Source: Paenibacillus phyllosphaerae
GTDB taxonomy: Bacteria > Bacillota > Bacilli > Paenibacillales > Paenibacillaceae
Length of the DNA stretch: 64,000 nt
Direction of reading: 5' to 3'
Assembly (NCBI RefSeq): GCF_014192105.1
Contig: NZ_JACHXK010000003.1
Coordinates: 310,001 to 374,000, forward strand
A model generated the notes under the pieces. The model worked only from the letters and a program-made list of their open reading frames with translations. It searched no databases and was not told the DNA's origin. Position numbers and translations under genes: made by a program. Of this stretch, positions 35,602 to 44,424 are shown piece by piece (the first letter of the stretch is position 1; the number at the start of each line of letters is the position of its first letter).

Positions 35602-36723
35602 ATGAAATCAGCGGCGGTTGGGAAGTGGCCCTTATTTATGATGCTGGGGCTCTCGGTTGGGCTGTCCAATCACGTGATCTTGCTGCCTGTCATTCTGGAT
35701 GAAGCCGGACGCGACGCGTGGCTGAGCTCGCCGCTATCATTCGTCATCATTATGCCGTGGCTGCTGTTCATCATTCATGGCACGATGAAACGGACGAAAT
35801 ATAGTCGTCTGACCGATCTTATCTCCAGCAAGCTCTCCAAGCCGGTTGCATGGATACTATTGCTCCCCATGCTGCTGTTGCTCCTCATGCTGAGCTTCCA
35901 GACCTTTACGGAGACGGTCGACTGGACGTCGACCACGTATTTGCCTGCTACGCCGCCTTTGGTGCTGCAGCTCTGTTTAATTGGTTTGGTCGCATACGGG
36001 GCATGGAGCGGTCTGCAGGCGCTGGTGCTCATCTCCTGCCTTTTGCTGCCCAGCGTTGTGGTGCTCGGCGATTTCGTCATGACCGCCAATATGCCGGATA
36101 AGGATTACAGCTACCTGCTGCCGATCTTGGAGAATGGGCCGGGGGGGTTGATTCGGGCTACCTTGTTCTCCGTCGGATCGCTTCTGGAGCTTTCCTTGCT
36201 GCTGCTCATCCAACATCATCTTCGCGGGGAGTTGAAGCGGCGGTATATGCTCTTGCTGCTATTCTTCGTTGCGCTGCTTACGCTTGGCCCGGCGATTGGG
36301 GCCGTGACCGAATTTGGTCCTATTGAGGCTGCCAAGCTCCGTTACCCGGCTTTTGCGCAGTGGCGATTGGTGACGATCGGCAAATATATCGAGCACTTGG
36401 ACTTCTTCGCCATTTTTCAGTGGTTATCCGGAGCGTTCATTCGCATATCGCTGCCGCTGTTTATCGTTCTTGATCTGCTTCCCGTCCGGCGAAAATCCCG
36501 GCGTGCTGTCTTGCTGGCTTCGCTATGCCTGATCTACGTCGTCGTGCTTCAGGTGCTGTCTCACTACAACTTCAACTATATGAGCTTTACGAAAATCATC
36601 TTCATCGCGGATGTATTCATATTAGGTGCGGTTACCTTCCTGCTGTGGCTGCTATCGCATTCCAGGAAGATCAAGGAGGGAGTAGCTGATGATCGAGCAA
36701 GCGGCAATAACGCGACGAGCTGA
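35602..36723 (+). CDS. Spore germination receptor B subunit (second operon)
   Basis: 373 residues with about ten membrane helices, GerB family, starting MKSAAVGKWPLFMMLGLSVGLSN. It opens the plus-strand operon B-A-C, divergent from the other receptor operon across a 115-148-nt gap. Its end overlaps the next gene by 35 nt. It is strongly diverged from the other B subunit, so a different germinant is likely. Confidence 0.85.
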   Translation: MKSAAVGKWPLFMMLGLSVGLSNHVILLPVILDEAGRDAWLSSPLSFVIIMPWLLFIIHGTMKRTKYSRLTDLISSKLSKPVAWILLLPMLLLLLMLSFQTFTETVDWTSTTYLPATPPLVLQLCLIGLVAYGAWSGLQALVLISCLLLPSVVVLGDFVMTANMPDKDYSYLLPILENGPGGLIRATLFSVGSLLELSLLLLIQHHLRGELKRRYMLLLLFFVALLTLGPAIGAVTEFGPIEAAKLRYPAFAQWRLVTIGKYIEHLDFFAIFQWLSGAFIRISLPLFIVLDLLPVRRKSRRAVLLASLCLIYVVVLQVLSHYNFNYMSFTKIIFIADVFILGAVTFLLWLLSHSRKIKEGVADDRASGNNATS

Positions 36724-38086
36724 ATGGATTAGGGAAAAGTTTCGGGGTTGCGCGGATGTCTATCTGTCCGTACGGGATGAGGACGATCCTGATCAAGCGC
36801 TGACGATCCTCTACTGCGAGGGCATGTTAAGCCGGCAGCTCCTGCAGACGATCATGCTGGAACATGACGGCCTTGTGCCCGAGAAGCATAACACGCCGCT
36901 GATGTCGGTTATGGAACCCGGCGAAGAAGGAGAGTATTTGTTCGAAGCCGTATTCAGCGGGAACTTGGTCTTATGGCGGCATCACAGCAACCGGTTCTAC
37001 GTCTACAATATTGCCGATCAGCCGAACCGTACGCCGGAAGAATCGACGATGGAGGTCTCGCTGAAAGGCCCCCGCGACGGATTCATCGAAGCGATCGACG
37101 TCAATTGTGCCTTAATCCGCAAGCGGCTCCGTACCCCTGATCTGCACGTGGAGAGCTTCGTCATAGGAACAACCTCGAAGACATCCGTTCGACTGATGTA
37201 TATGAAAAGCCTGGCGCCGCCCGACGTCGTCGATGAAGCGCGGCGGAGACTGAAGGGGCTGGATATCGCTACGCTGCAAGGAGCGGGAGAGCTGGAGGAG
37301 ATCATCTCGGATAAGTCGCTCTCCTTATTGCCGCTCATTAATTACACGGGCAGGCCCGATTACGTCGTGCAGTCGCTGATGAACCGCCGGTTCGCGATCC
37401 TGGTCGACGGATCTCCGGCAGCGCTCGTCGCTCCCGTCAATATGGCGCACTTGATCAAATCGCCGGAGGATTCGCATCTTCCGTTCTACTATGTCGCGTT
37501 CGAACGCATCCTGCGGTTGATCGGGCTCGCGCTTGCCATAAGCTTGCCGGGCTTCTGGATCGCGCTATGCGCCTTCAATACGGATCAGATTCCGCTTCCG
37601 CTGTTGGCAACGGTGACGATCTCGCGAAACGGGCTGCCCATCAGCTCCCAGCTGGAGCTGTTCCTGATGATGCTGATGTTCGAACTGTTCCGCGAAGCGG
37701 GCGTTCGGCTGCCGCGTCCTGTCGGTCAGACGGTGAGCGTCGTCGGCGGGCTTATCGTAGGGGATGCGGCCATTCGGGCGGGACTCACGTCGCCGACGAT
37801 GCTGGTCGCTTCGGCGGTAACCGCGGTCGCAACGTTCACGCTGGTTAATCAGTCGCTCAACGGAAGCGTCACGATTCTAAGGTTGTACATCATGCTCGTT
37901 TCGTGCGTACTTGGGCTGTTCGGTTTCTTCATCGCTTTATTCTCGGTCCTCTTGTACATGTGCACGCTCGAATCGTTCGGCAGACCGTTCATCAGTTTCT
38001 CGGAGATGCGTAACGCCAAGGAACTGGTCACCATACTGCTGCAATGGCCTTGGAGGGATCGGGCGAAACGCGGTGGTTCTCCATGA
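36689..38086 (+). CDS. Spore germination receptor A subunit (second operon)
   Basis: 465 residues: N-terminal soluble domain ending near SPAALVAPVNMAHLIKSPED, then membrane segments with the family block FREAGVRLPRPVGQTVSVVG and GDAAIRAGLTSPTMLV. AAGGAGGG lies 8 nt before ATG 36689. Translationally coupled on both sides: overlap with gerB upstream and ATGA overlap with gerC downstream. Confidence 0.9.
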   Translation: MIEQAAITRRAEWIREKFRGCADVYLSVRDEDDPDQALTILYCEGMLSRQLLQTIMLEHDGLVPEKHNTPLMSVMEPGEEGEYLFEAVFSGNLVLWRHHSNRFYVYNIADQPNRTPEESTMEVSLKGPRDGFIEAIDVNCALIRKRLRTPDLHVESFVIGTTSKTSVRLMYMKSLAPPDVVDEARRRLKGLDIATLQGAGELEEIISDKSLSLLPLINYTGRPDYVVQSLMNRRFAILVDGSPAALVAPVNMAHLIKSPEDSHLPFYYVAFERILRLIGLALAISLPGFWIALCAFNTDQIPLPLLATVTISRNGLPISSQLELFLMMLMFELFREAGVRLPRPVGQTVSVVGGLIVGDAAIRAGLTSPTMLVASAVTAVATFTLVNQSLNGSVTILRLYIMLVSCVLGLFGFFIALFSVLLYMCTLESFGRPFISFSEMRNAKELVTILLQWPWRDRAKRGGSP

Positions 38087-39225
38087 GCGGGATTAAGGCC
38101 CTGTTCCTCAAGCCTCTTATTGCCGCCTTGCTGTTGGCTGCGCTATGCGGCTGCTGGGATTCAACGAATCTGGAATCGGTCGAGTATGCAACGGCCCTTG
38201 GCATCGACTACAAAGACGGTAAGTTTATCGTCATTGCGCAGATGATCGATTTTGCTTCCGTGGCCAAGACGGAGGGGAAGATGGGCCAGCCTTCGAATGT
38301 GTGGATCGGTAAAGGCGACGGTGAAACGTTCTACAGCGCCTACAATGAACTGCTCAAGACGTCTCAGACGGAGATGAACATCGAACAGCTCAAGACCGTA
38401 ATCGTCCGCCAGCCGGCTATGCTCAAGATGGATGAGATTCTCGATGCGCTCAATCGGGTGCGCGTCGCAAGGTATACGTCCTGGGTATTCGGGACGAGGG
38501 GCGACATCGTAGATATTTTTACGACGGACAATTTCTTCGGGATGCCGCAGACGACGAGCCTCATCTATAGCCCGACCGAACAAATGAGGCGCTCGAACGT
38601 GATTATGCCCTTGAATATGCAGCGATTCGTCGCCATGTATAATGAGGAGGCTTCCACGGTCATTCTCCCGGCCGTAGGCGTTCAAGACAATACGTGGCGC
38701 ATGGACAAGAAGACTCAGAATATGCAGGTCATTGAAGGCGTATTCGCGATTAAGGATAAAGGAACAAGCGGGTATTATAAGTTGGAGCAGATTAGCGGCG
38801 TGAAGTGGATGAATCCTCATTTTACGCGCTATCTCATTCCGATCAACGATCGGGAAGAAGGCAAGGCTACGGTCGCGCTTCAAGACGTCCGCAACAAAAT
38901 CAAAGTCAAGATCGAAGGCGGTAAGCCGGTATTTACGATCCGACTACGAATGACGGGCGAGGTTGCCGAATTAAGCGGGAATTTGAACAAACAGAAGATT
39001 ATCGATATCGTGTCCGCCAAGATTGAAGATGAGGTTCGCGCTACATACCTCGCAGGATTGGAGCGGGGGGATGATCTGCTGAACTTGGAGACGGCCTTGT
39101 ACCGCAAGCAGAACAAGGTGTGGAAGCAACAGGCTAAGAAGAAGGAATGGCTGCCAGGCAAGGACGATCTGAAGATCGAAGTTCAATTCAAGCTGCGAAG
39201 TTCAGGCGGGTTCATTCTACACTAG
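38083..39225 (+). CDS. Spore germination receptor C subunit, lipoprotein (second operon)
   Basis: 380 residues. Signal peptide with a lipobox-like LAALCGC at about residue 23, then the family pattern SVEYATALGIDYKDGKFIVIAQ, QLKTVIVRQPAMLK and a C-terminal barrel. It starts in the ATGA overlap with gerA. Together the three proteins would make one complete receptor. Confidence 0.88.
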   Translation: MSGIKALFLKPLIAALLLAALCGCWDSTNLESVEYATALGIDYKDGKFIVIAQMIDFASVAKTEGKMGQPSNVWIGKGDGETFYSAYNELLKTSQTEMNIEQLKTVIVRQPAMLKMDEILDALNRVRVARYTSWVFGTRGDIVDIFTTDNFFGMPQTTSLIYSPTEQMRRSNVIMPLNMQRFVAMYNEEASTVILPAVGVQDNTWRMDKKTQNMQVIEGVFAIKDKGTSGYYKLEQISGVKWMNPHFTRYLIPINDREEGKATVALQDVRNKIKVKIEGGKPVFTIRLRMTGEVAELSGNLNKQKIIDIVSAKIEDEVRATYLAGLERGDDLLNLETALYRKQNKVWKQQAKKKEWLPGKDDLKIEVQFKLRSSGGFILH

Positions 39226-39295
39226 CCATGTGGCGAGTGATCCTACATTTGTCCATATGGCGGCTAAAACCGTCTATACCTTACATGCGGATCGG

Positions 39296-39330
39296 CCTCT
39301 ATACTAAAAAGCGTATAGAGGTATATTTGT
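39296..39330 (+). terminator. Probable terminator of the B-A-C germination operon
   Basis: CCTCTATAC/GTATAGAGG perfect 9-bp stem with a T-rich but interrupted tail. An operator role for the next gene cannot be excluded. Confidence 0.6.
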
Positions 39331-39358
39331 TTGTTAACTTGTTCAGGAGGTCATTACG

Positions 39359-41551
39359 ATGCCAGTTATTGTTAATCAAGAGCAGCTCGTCTTCCATCTG
39401 CAGTCGAAGTCTTCGAGCTACGCTTTTCAAATTATTGAAGGGTATCCGGTTCATCTCTATTGGGGGCGCAAGCTGAAGCAGGCCGATCCGAAGCGTCTGC
39501 ATCAGCGTATCGAGCGTTGTTCGTTCGATCCGAACCCGGTGCCGGAGGACAAAACGATCTCGCTCAGTACGCTCCAGCTGGAGTATCCGGGATACGGCAG
39601 TTCGGACTTCCGCAGCCCGGCCTACGAGGTGCTGCTCGAGAACGGAACGAGCGTCGCGGAGCTGTCCTACCGTTCATACCGCATCGTCTCGGGCAAGCCT
39701 GAGTTAGAGGGTCTCCCAGCCGTGTATGCGGAGCAAGAAGAAGAGGCGCAGACCTTGTACATTGAGCTTCACGACGCGCTCACCGGCCTTACGGTGGAAC
39801 TGAGCTATACCGTATTCGAAGCTTTCGATGCGATCATTCGTTCCAGCCGCCTGACCAATGCCGGCGGACAGGTTATTCAGCTTGGACGCGCGCTGAGCAC
39901 AAGCGTCGACCTGCCGCATCACCGGTTCGAGATGCTCCAGTTGTCCGGCAATTGGACGCGTGAGCGCCAAATTCACCGCCGTACGCTTGTCCCTGGCATG
40001 CAATCGGTCGAGAGCCGCCGCGGCTCCAGCAGCCATCATCAGAACCCTTTCTTCGCCTTGTTGTCTGAAGGCTCGACGGAAGACCATGGCGAAGTGTATG
40101 GTTTTAACCTTGTATACAGCGGCAGCTTCGTCGGCGGCGTAGAAGTCGATCATCATTCGCAAGCGCGCGCCTTTATCGGCATCAATCCGTTCGATTTCTC
40201 CTGGCGCTTGCAGCCCGGCGAATCGTTCCAGACGCCGGAAGCGGTCATGGTCTTCTCCGCTGAAGGACTTGGCGGCATGTCCCATACGTACCACGAGCTC
40301 TACCGGACGCGGTTGTGCCGCGGGGCTTACCGAGATGCGGTGCGTCCGATCCTGGTCAACAACTGGGAAGCGACTTACTTCAAGTTCAACGCCGAGAAAA
40401 TCGAAGCGATTGCCAAAGCGGGCAGTGAACTCGGCATCGAGCTGTTCGTGCTCGACGACGGCTGGTTCGGCAGACGCGATTCGGACAATAGCTCGCTAGG
40501 CGATTGGGTCGTAGACTTGAATAAGCTGCCTGCAGGGCTGCCTGATCTGGTGGAGCGCGTTCGCAGCCACGGCATGTCGTTCGGCCTGTGGTTCGAGCCG
40601 GAGATGGTGTCGCCGGACAGCGACCTGTACCGGGCCCATCCGGATTGGTGTCTCCATGTGCCGGGACGCAGACGCACGACAGGGCGTGACCAGCTCATCC
40701 TGGATCTCTCGCGCAAGGATGTGCAGGATTACATCGTCGAGTCGGTAAGCGCTATTCTAGGCAGCGCGCCGATCAGTTACGTCAAGTGGGACATGAACCG
40801 CAATATGACGGAAATCGGCTCGGCGCTCCTTCCTCCGGAGCGGCAGCGCGAGACGGCGCATCGTTACATGCTCGGCTTATACGATGTCATGGAGCGGATT
40901 ACGTCCGCTTTCCCGCAAGTTCTGTTCGAGAGCTGCTCCGGCGGCGGCGGGCGCTTCGACCCGGGTATGCTGTATTACATGCCGCAAACCTGGACGAGCG
41001 ACAACTCCGATGCCATCTGCCGACTGAGCATTCAGTATGGCACGAGCCTGGTCTATCCCGTCAGCTCGATGGGCGCGCACGTGTCGGCCGTGCCGAACCA
41101 TCAGGTTGGACGCGTGACGCCGCTTGAGACTCGCGGTGACGTGGCGATGTCCGGCAATTTCGGATACGAGCTGGATCTGACGAAGTTTACCGAAGAAGAG
41201 AAGGAAGAGGTCAAACGTCAGGTCGCCCTTGTCAAAGACGTAAGGGAGCTTACGCTGTTCGGCAAATTCTATCGCCTACTCAGCCCGTTCGAAGGTAATG
41301 AGACTGCCTGGATGTTCGTCTCGCCAGACCAAAAGGATGTGCTGGTTGTCCATGTTACGGTGCTGGCTCAGCCGAATGCGCCGCTTAGCAAGCTGAGACT
41401 GAAAGGCTTGAATCCGGATCTGGCATATACGGAGCTGGAGAGCGGGCTTGTGTCCGGCGGCGACGAGCTGATGTACGCTGGTGTTGCCGTAAAACTTCCG
41501 CATCGCGATTTTGCGAGCAAAGTGTATCGGTTCCGCGCGCTCGAGTCTTAG
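39359..41551 (+). CDS. GH36 alpha-galactosidase
   Basis: 730 residues: N-terminal beta-supersandwich (to ~330), then the catalytic barrel with VNNWEATYF, VLDDGWFGRRD, the nucleophile Asp in YVKWDMNR (near residue 477), and ESCSGGGGRFDPG and QTWTSDNSD, which holds the acid/base Asp (near 549). Hydrolyses alpha-1,6-galactosides such as melibiose and raffinose. No signal peptide, so cytoplasmic. A CAGGAGG site precedes ATG 39359. It is monocistronic and no transporter is adjacent. Confidence 0.95.
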   Translation: MPVIVNQEQLVFHLQSKSSSYAFQIIEGYPVHLYWGRKLKQADPKRLHQRIERCSFDPNPVPEDKTISLSTLQLEYPGYGSSDFRSPAYEVLLENGTSVAELSYRSYRIVSGKPELEGLPAVYAEQEEEAQTLYIELHDALTGLTVELSYTVFEAFDAIIRSSRLTNAGGQVIQLGRALSTSVDLPHHRFEMLQLSGNWTRERQIHRRTLVPGMQSVESRRGSSSHHQNPFFALLSEGSTEDHGEVYGFNLVYSGSFVGGVEVDHHSQARAFIGINPFDFSWRLQPGESFQTPEAVMVFSAEGLGGMSHTYHELYRTRLCRGAYRDAVRPILVNNWEATYFKFNAEKIEAIAKAGSELGIELFVLDDGWFGRRDSDNSSLGDWVVDLNKLPAGLPDLVERVRSHGMSFGLWFEPEMVSPDSDLYRAHPDWCLHVPGRRRTTGRDQLILDLSRKDVQDYIVESVSAILGSAPISYVKWDMNRNMTEIGSALLPPERQRETAHRYMLGLYDVMERITSAFPQVLFESCSGGGGRFDPGMLYYMPQTWTSDNSDAICRLSIQYGTSLVYPVSSMGAHVSAVPNHQVGRVTPLETRGDVAMSGNFGYELDLTKFTEEEKEEVKRQVALVKDVRELTLFGKFYRLLSPFEGNETAWMFVSPDQKDVLVVHVTVLAQPNAPLSKLRLKGLNPDLAYTELESGLVSGGDELMYAGVAVKLPHRDFASKVYRFRALES

Positions 41552-41698
41552 GATAGCGAACATCTGCGCCGTGCCCGGCTGGGGCACATAGCGATACAGA
41601 GACGCCCGCATTTTCCGGCCCTGTGACAGATGGACAATCCTTTTATTTCCCTCTTGCATATCATGAAGTATGCGATGCAAGGGGGAGGTGCATGTACG

Positions 41699-42094
41699 AT
41701 GCCAAATTGGCTGTTTTGCACTGTCTTTGCAGCGGGAGGGGTCATTGAGTCGTTTGCGTTCGGGATGTGGGAAGAGTCGCTCACTCTCTTGCTTGTTGCG
41801 ATGGCAGTCGACTATATTACAGGTGTTACGGCAGCAATTCGAGGCAAGGAAGGACTGAACAGCACGATCGGGGCTTGGGGGCTGGCCCGCAAAGGATTGA
41901 TTTTTCTCGTGATCCTGCTGGCCCATCGAATCGATATCGTGCTCGGGACGAACAATGTAGCCATGTCAGGTACGGTTTATTTTTACTTGGCGAATGAATT
42001 GATCTCCATCTTAGAGAATTTGGGGAAAGCCGGTGTACCGATTCCGCCTCGGCTGCGGGGCATTATTAATAAATTAAGGGATAAATCATCGTAA
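41699..42094 (+). CDS. Phage-holin-like family membrane protein
   Basis: 131 residues with three or four hydrophobic helices and the pattern VAMAVDYITGVTAAIRGKEGLNS, ANELISILENLGKAGVPIPPRL, that of the TcdE/phage holin family 4. No other phage gene is near, so this is a chromosomal holin homologue of uncertain role, perhaps linked to sporulation or wall release. ATG 41699 follows GGGGGAGG; a longer frame starts at 41630 without a good site. Confidence 0.82.
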   Translation: MPNWLFCTVFAAGGVIESFAFGMWEESLTLLLVAMAVDYITGVTAAIRGKEGLNSTIGAWGLARKGLIFLVILLAHRIDIVLGTNNVAMSGTVYFYLANELISILENLGKAGVPIPPRLRGIINKLRDKSS

Positions 42095-42098
42095 GCAT

Positions 42099-42126
42099 GC
42101 CGCTCCGTTGCTGGGGCGGCTGTTTT
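42099..42126 (+). terminator. Rho-independent terminator
   Basis: GCCGCTCC/GGGGCGGC stem with a G-T pair followed by TGTTTT. Confidence 0.75.
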
Positions 42127-42141
42127 GCCTTCACGGGGGAG

Positions 42142-42185
42142 TTGCAAGGGGAACATCCATTCGTTATAATGAGAACAAATGTTCT
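42142..42185 (+). promoter_or_regulatory. SigA promoter overlapped by a LexA-type (SOS) box
   Basis: TTGCAA (42142-42147), 17 nt, TATAAT (42165-42170). Immediately downstream, AGAACAAATGTTCT (42172-42185) contains GAAC-AAAT-GTTC, matching the core GAACRNRYGTTC of the Gram-positive LexA/DinR box, at the transcription start where LexA would repress. Confidence 0.6.
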
Positions 42186-42201
42186 TATTGGAGGGGTTTG
42201 A

Positions 42202-42576
42202 GTGGCCGTCGATGCCTTATCTCCACCGTCTGTGAAGGCAAACCAAGTGATGGAGCTTGTGAAGCGTTATGCCCTGCTAGGCGTTACGACGCGCATCCTG
42301 AACCACGATATTCGTGTTGTCGGCGCTTCCCAGACGAAGCTGCCCAGGCTGTACGAGTCGATGCTGCGCGGGCTGCAAGATCGGGTTCTTCTGGAATTGG
42401 CGGCCATGCGCAGGCAATTCCGAGATATCGGAATTCGAATTATTGAAGAAACTCATCAACAAGACGGTCTTGGGGTACGCTATATGAGCTCGGGTTATGA
42501 GCATCGGTTTACGCTCGTGTGGAGTTACGTCCGGGTAGAAGCCGAACGGCTGCTGAAGTCGTATTCGCATGGTTAA
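42202..42576 (+). CDS. Hypothetical protein, possibly SOS-regulated
   Basis: 124 residues, unrecognised. Mostly helical and basic, rich in Arg/Leu (MLRGLQDRVLLELAAMRRQF), ending in a short strand-rich stretch (GVRYMSSGYEHRFTLVWSYV). No membrane helix, no cysteine pair. GTG 42202 follows GGAGGGG. It has its own promoter with a LexA-like box, and no terminator separates it obviously from the next gene 136 nt away. The role may be linked to DNA damage, on promoter evidence only. Confidence 0.75.
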   Translation: MAVDALSPPSVKANQVMELVKRYALLGVTTRILNHDIRVVGASQTKLPRLYESMLRGLQDRVLLELAAMRRQFRDIGIRIIEETHQQDGLGVRYMSSGYEHRFTLVWSYVRVEAERLLKSYSHG

Positions 42577-42712
42577 ATGTCACAGTTTGTTCAACAATTT
42601 GTCATAAACTCAAAAAAGTTTTGGACGAAACTGGAGATTCATGTTGAGTATTTCAGACGAATTTAGGTAATATAAACAATAGACAATTGATGTTAAAGGG
42701 GAGCAAGCAGTA

Positions 42713-43096
42713 ATGTATAAGTGGATTATGTTCGTTATTTTCTCCGCTGCATCGGCACTAGGCATTTATATCATGGCTAATGAGCTGCCTGGCAAACCGG
42801 TGGACGAAGCAGCATCCCTTCCTCCAGGCGTAACCCTGCTGAAGATTGAGGCTTCCGCCGACTTCGTATTCGATCAGACGGAATACAAGGTCAAGAAAGG
42901 CGACACAGTTAAGCTGAAGCTCGTGAATAAGAGCGGTGTGCACGGCATTGCGATTCCAGACCTCGGCGTTGATTTGCAAGGCGATAAGATGGAAACTGAA
43001 ATTACGCTCGACCAAGCAGGCACGTTCGAAATCCATTGTTCGGTTATGTGTGGTACCGGCCATGCGGATATGAAATCGGTTCTGATTGTAGAGTAA
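42713..43096 (+). CDS. Membrane-anchored cupredoxin with CuA-type ligands
   Basis: 127 residues: one N-terminal membrane helix (about 3-20), then a cupredoxin fold whose C-terminus reads HCSVMCGTGHADM. The C-x3-C spacing with the following His and Met, and an upstream His (GVHGIAIP), match the binuclear CuA site of cytochrome c oxidase subunit II, but no oxidase subunit I gene is nearby and the two-helix anchor of true CoxB is missing. It may be a copper or electron carrier at the outer membrane face. Confidence 0.85.
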   Translation: MYKWIMFVIFSAASALGIYIMANELPGKPVDEAASLPPGVTLLKIEASADFVFDQTEYKVKKGDTVKLKLVNKSGVHGIAIPDLGVDLQGDKMETEITLDQAGTFEIHCSVMCGTGHADMKSVLIVE

Positions 43097-43108
43097 TATA
43101 GGAAATGA

Positions 43109-43135
43109 AAAAGGAGCCTTGAGGGCTCCTTTTTC
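43109..43135 (+). terminator. Rho-independent terminator of the cupredoxin gene
   Basis: AAAGGAGCC/GGGCTCCTTT stem-loop followed by T. Confidence 0.88.
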
Positions 43136-43143
43136 ATTCAAAC

Positions 43144-43195
43144 AAAAAAGCGAACCAGCTGTTACCCGAGCTTAACCGGGATGCAGCTAATTCGC
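43144..43195 (-). terminator. Terminator of the small membrane gene (minus strand)
   Basis: Read on the minus strand, GCGAATTAGCTG and CAGCTGGTTCGC pair around an inner CCCGGTT/AGCTCGGG-like stem, followed by TTTTTT. Confidence 0.75.
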
Positions 43196-43233
43196 CTGGA
43201 CTTCCTTCTTCCGTTGCGGATCGAAGGAGATCG

Positions 43234-43488
43234 TTAGTAGGAGCGTCTGCGGCTTCTGCCCCGAGCGATCATCCAATCGCAGATGAATCCGAGGACTGCC
43301 CAGCTAATTATGGTCAAGGCATACATCGTGAATACGTTGACCTCGTGAATATCCATCACCATGTCCGCGAACCAGCCTGGTACGCTGAACATGAAGAAGA
43401 CCATATTGTGCGGGTCATACCCTGTGTAGTTATACACGCACAGCGCAACGCCAATAAGCGTCGCGATAATCGTAACCGGAAACCGCAT
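43234..43488 (-). CDS. Small membrane protein, hypothetical
   Basis: 84 residues with two hydrophobic helices (VTIIATLIGVALCVYNYTG and VFTMYALTIISWAVLGFICDWMI) and a strongly basic tail (RGRSRRRSY), which predicts a cytoplasmic C-terminus. No family recognised. Convergent with the cupredoxin gene. Confidence 0.72.
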   Translation of the reverse strand: MRFPVTIIATLIGVALCVYNYTGYDPHNMVFFMFSVPGWFADMVMDIHEVNVFTMYALTIISWAVLGFICDWMIARGRSRRRSY

Positions 43489-43648
43489 AGATAGAAATCC
43501 CCTTTGCGAGAAGATTGCCGAGCTCCGTCAGCTTAGGTTATTATGCCAAGAGGAGCAGTTTCTCATTCGAAGGACTAGCCCTGTGCCTTGATGGCAGAGG
43601 GAATGACTTCGAGTGATCCAGAATCGTAGCAGAGGAGCGAATGAAGCC

Positions 43649-43936
43649 ATGATCACCCATATCGTCATGTTTAAGCTCAAAGACCGAAGTCCAGCGTCTA
43701 TTGCCCGGTCCGTCGAGGTATTGAAGAACTTGGAAGGCAAGATTGAGGAACTCAAGTCGATCGAAGTAGGGACAGACGTTCTCCATTCCGAGCGTTCCTA
43801 CGACATTGCGCTCGTCACGAAGTTCGAATCGCTCGAAGCGCTCGGCGCTTACCAGGTGCATCCGGAGCACCAAAAGGTCATTGCCCATATGAATGAAGTG
43901 CGCGAAGCTGCGGTTAGCGTCGACTACGAAAGCTAA
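43649..43936 (+). CDS. Dabb (stress-responsive A/B barrel) family protein
   Basis: 95 residues forming a single dimeric alpha/beta barrel: ITHIVMFKLKDRSPASIARSV, ELKSIEVGTDVL, YDIALVTKFESLEALGAYQV and the terminal HPEHQKVIAHMNEV. ATG 43649 follows an AGGAGCGAATG region; the upstream ATG at 43613 has no site. Biochemical role unknown; family members are small-molecule-binding or enzyme-like. Five nt before the next gene. Confidence 0.85.
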   Translation: MITHIVMFKLKDRSPASIARSVEVLKNLEGKIEELKSIEVGTDVLHSERSYDIALVTKFESLEALGAYQVHPEHQKVIAHMNEVREAAVSVDYES

Positions 43937-43941
43937 TCGCG

Positions 43942-44373
43942 ATGTACTACGTTAATCGGGAACAAATCACTGTACGTCTTGCCGTCATTCCGGATGTTGT
44001 GAGCGCGCTGTCTTCATTGTCGGATGCTTGGAAAGGCGAGCTGCTCCAAGGGTTAGCGCAGGAGCGGGCGCTCCATCTTGCCATTGAGACCGTAACGGAC
44101 GTCGGCAGCTACCTCATTGACGGCTTCATCATGCGCGATGCGAGCAGCTATGAGGATATCGTCACGATCATCGCCGGCGAGAACGTGTTCGAGCAAGACC
44201 TGCTCGAGCCGCTGCTCGAACTCGTCAAGCTGCGCAAACCGCTTGTCCAAGATTACTTCGCGTGGCCAGCGCAAGAGCTGCACGCAATGACGACCACAAT
44301 CGGGCCGGTACTGACGAAATTCAAGTCGAGCGTGGAAGCGTATTTGCTACAGGAGCTAGGCCAAAATAATTAA
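43942..44373 (+). CDS. DUF86/HepT-like protein (YutE family)
   Basis: 143 residues, all-helical. The block HLAIETVTDVGSYLIDGFIM, then SYEDIVTIIAGENVF and KLRKPLVQDYF, is that of DUF86 (HepT/YutE). HepT is the toxin of a type VII toxin-antitoxin pair, but here no MntA nucleotidyltransferase partner is adjacent and the R-x4-6-H toxin motif is not obvious, so a housekeeping YutE-type role is more likely. Confidence 0.82.
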   Translation: MYYVNREQITVRLAVIPDVVSALSSLSDAWKGELLQGLAQERALHLAIETVTDVGSYLIDGFIMRDASSYEDIVTIIAGENVFEQDLLEPLLELVKLRKPLVQDYFAWPAQELHAMTTTIGPVLTKFKSSVEAYLLQELGQNN

Positions 44374-44387
44374 TGAGCTGTAACCTA

Positions 44388-44413
44388 AAGCTGCCCAACG
44401 GGCGGCTTTTTCT
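44388..44413 (+). terminator. Rho-independent terminator
   Basis: AAGCTGCCC-AAC-GGGCGGCTT stem-loop followed by T5. Confidence 0.88.
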
Positions 44414-44424
44414 TTGCGCTTAAA

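Noticed and set aside
41699..42094. Prophage remnant suggested by the holin-like gene
   Set aside because: No other phage gene, attachment site or integrase nearby; the neighbours are ordinary chromosomal genes.
43942..44373. HepT toxin of a HepT-MntA toxin-antitoxin pair
   Set aside because: No nucleotidyltransferase partner adjacent and no clear R-x4-6-H motif; the YutE housekeeping family fits better.
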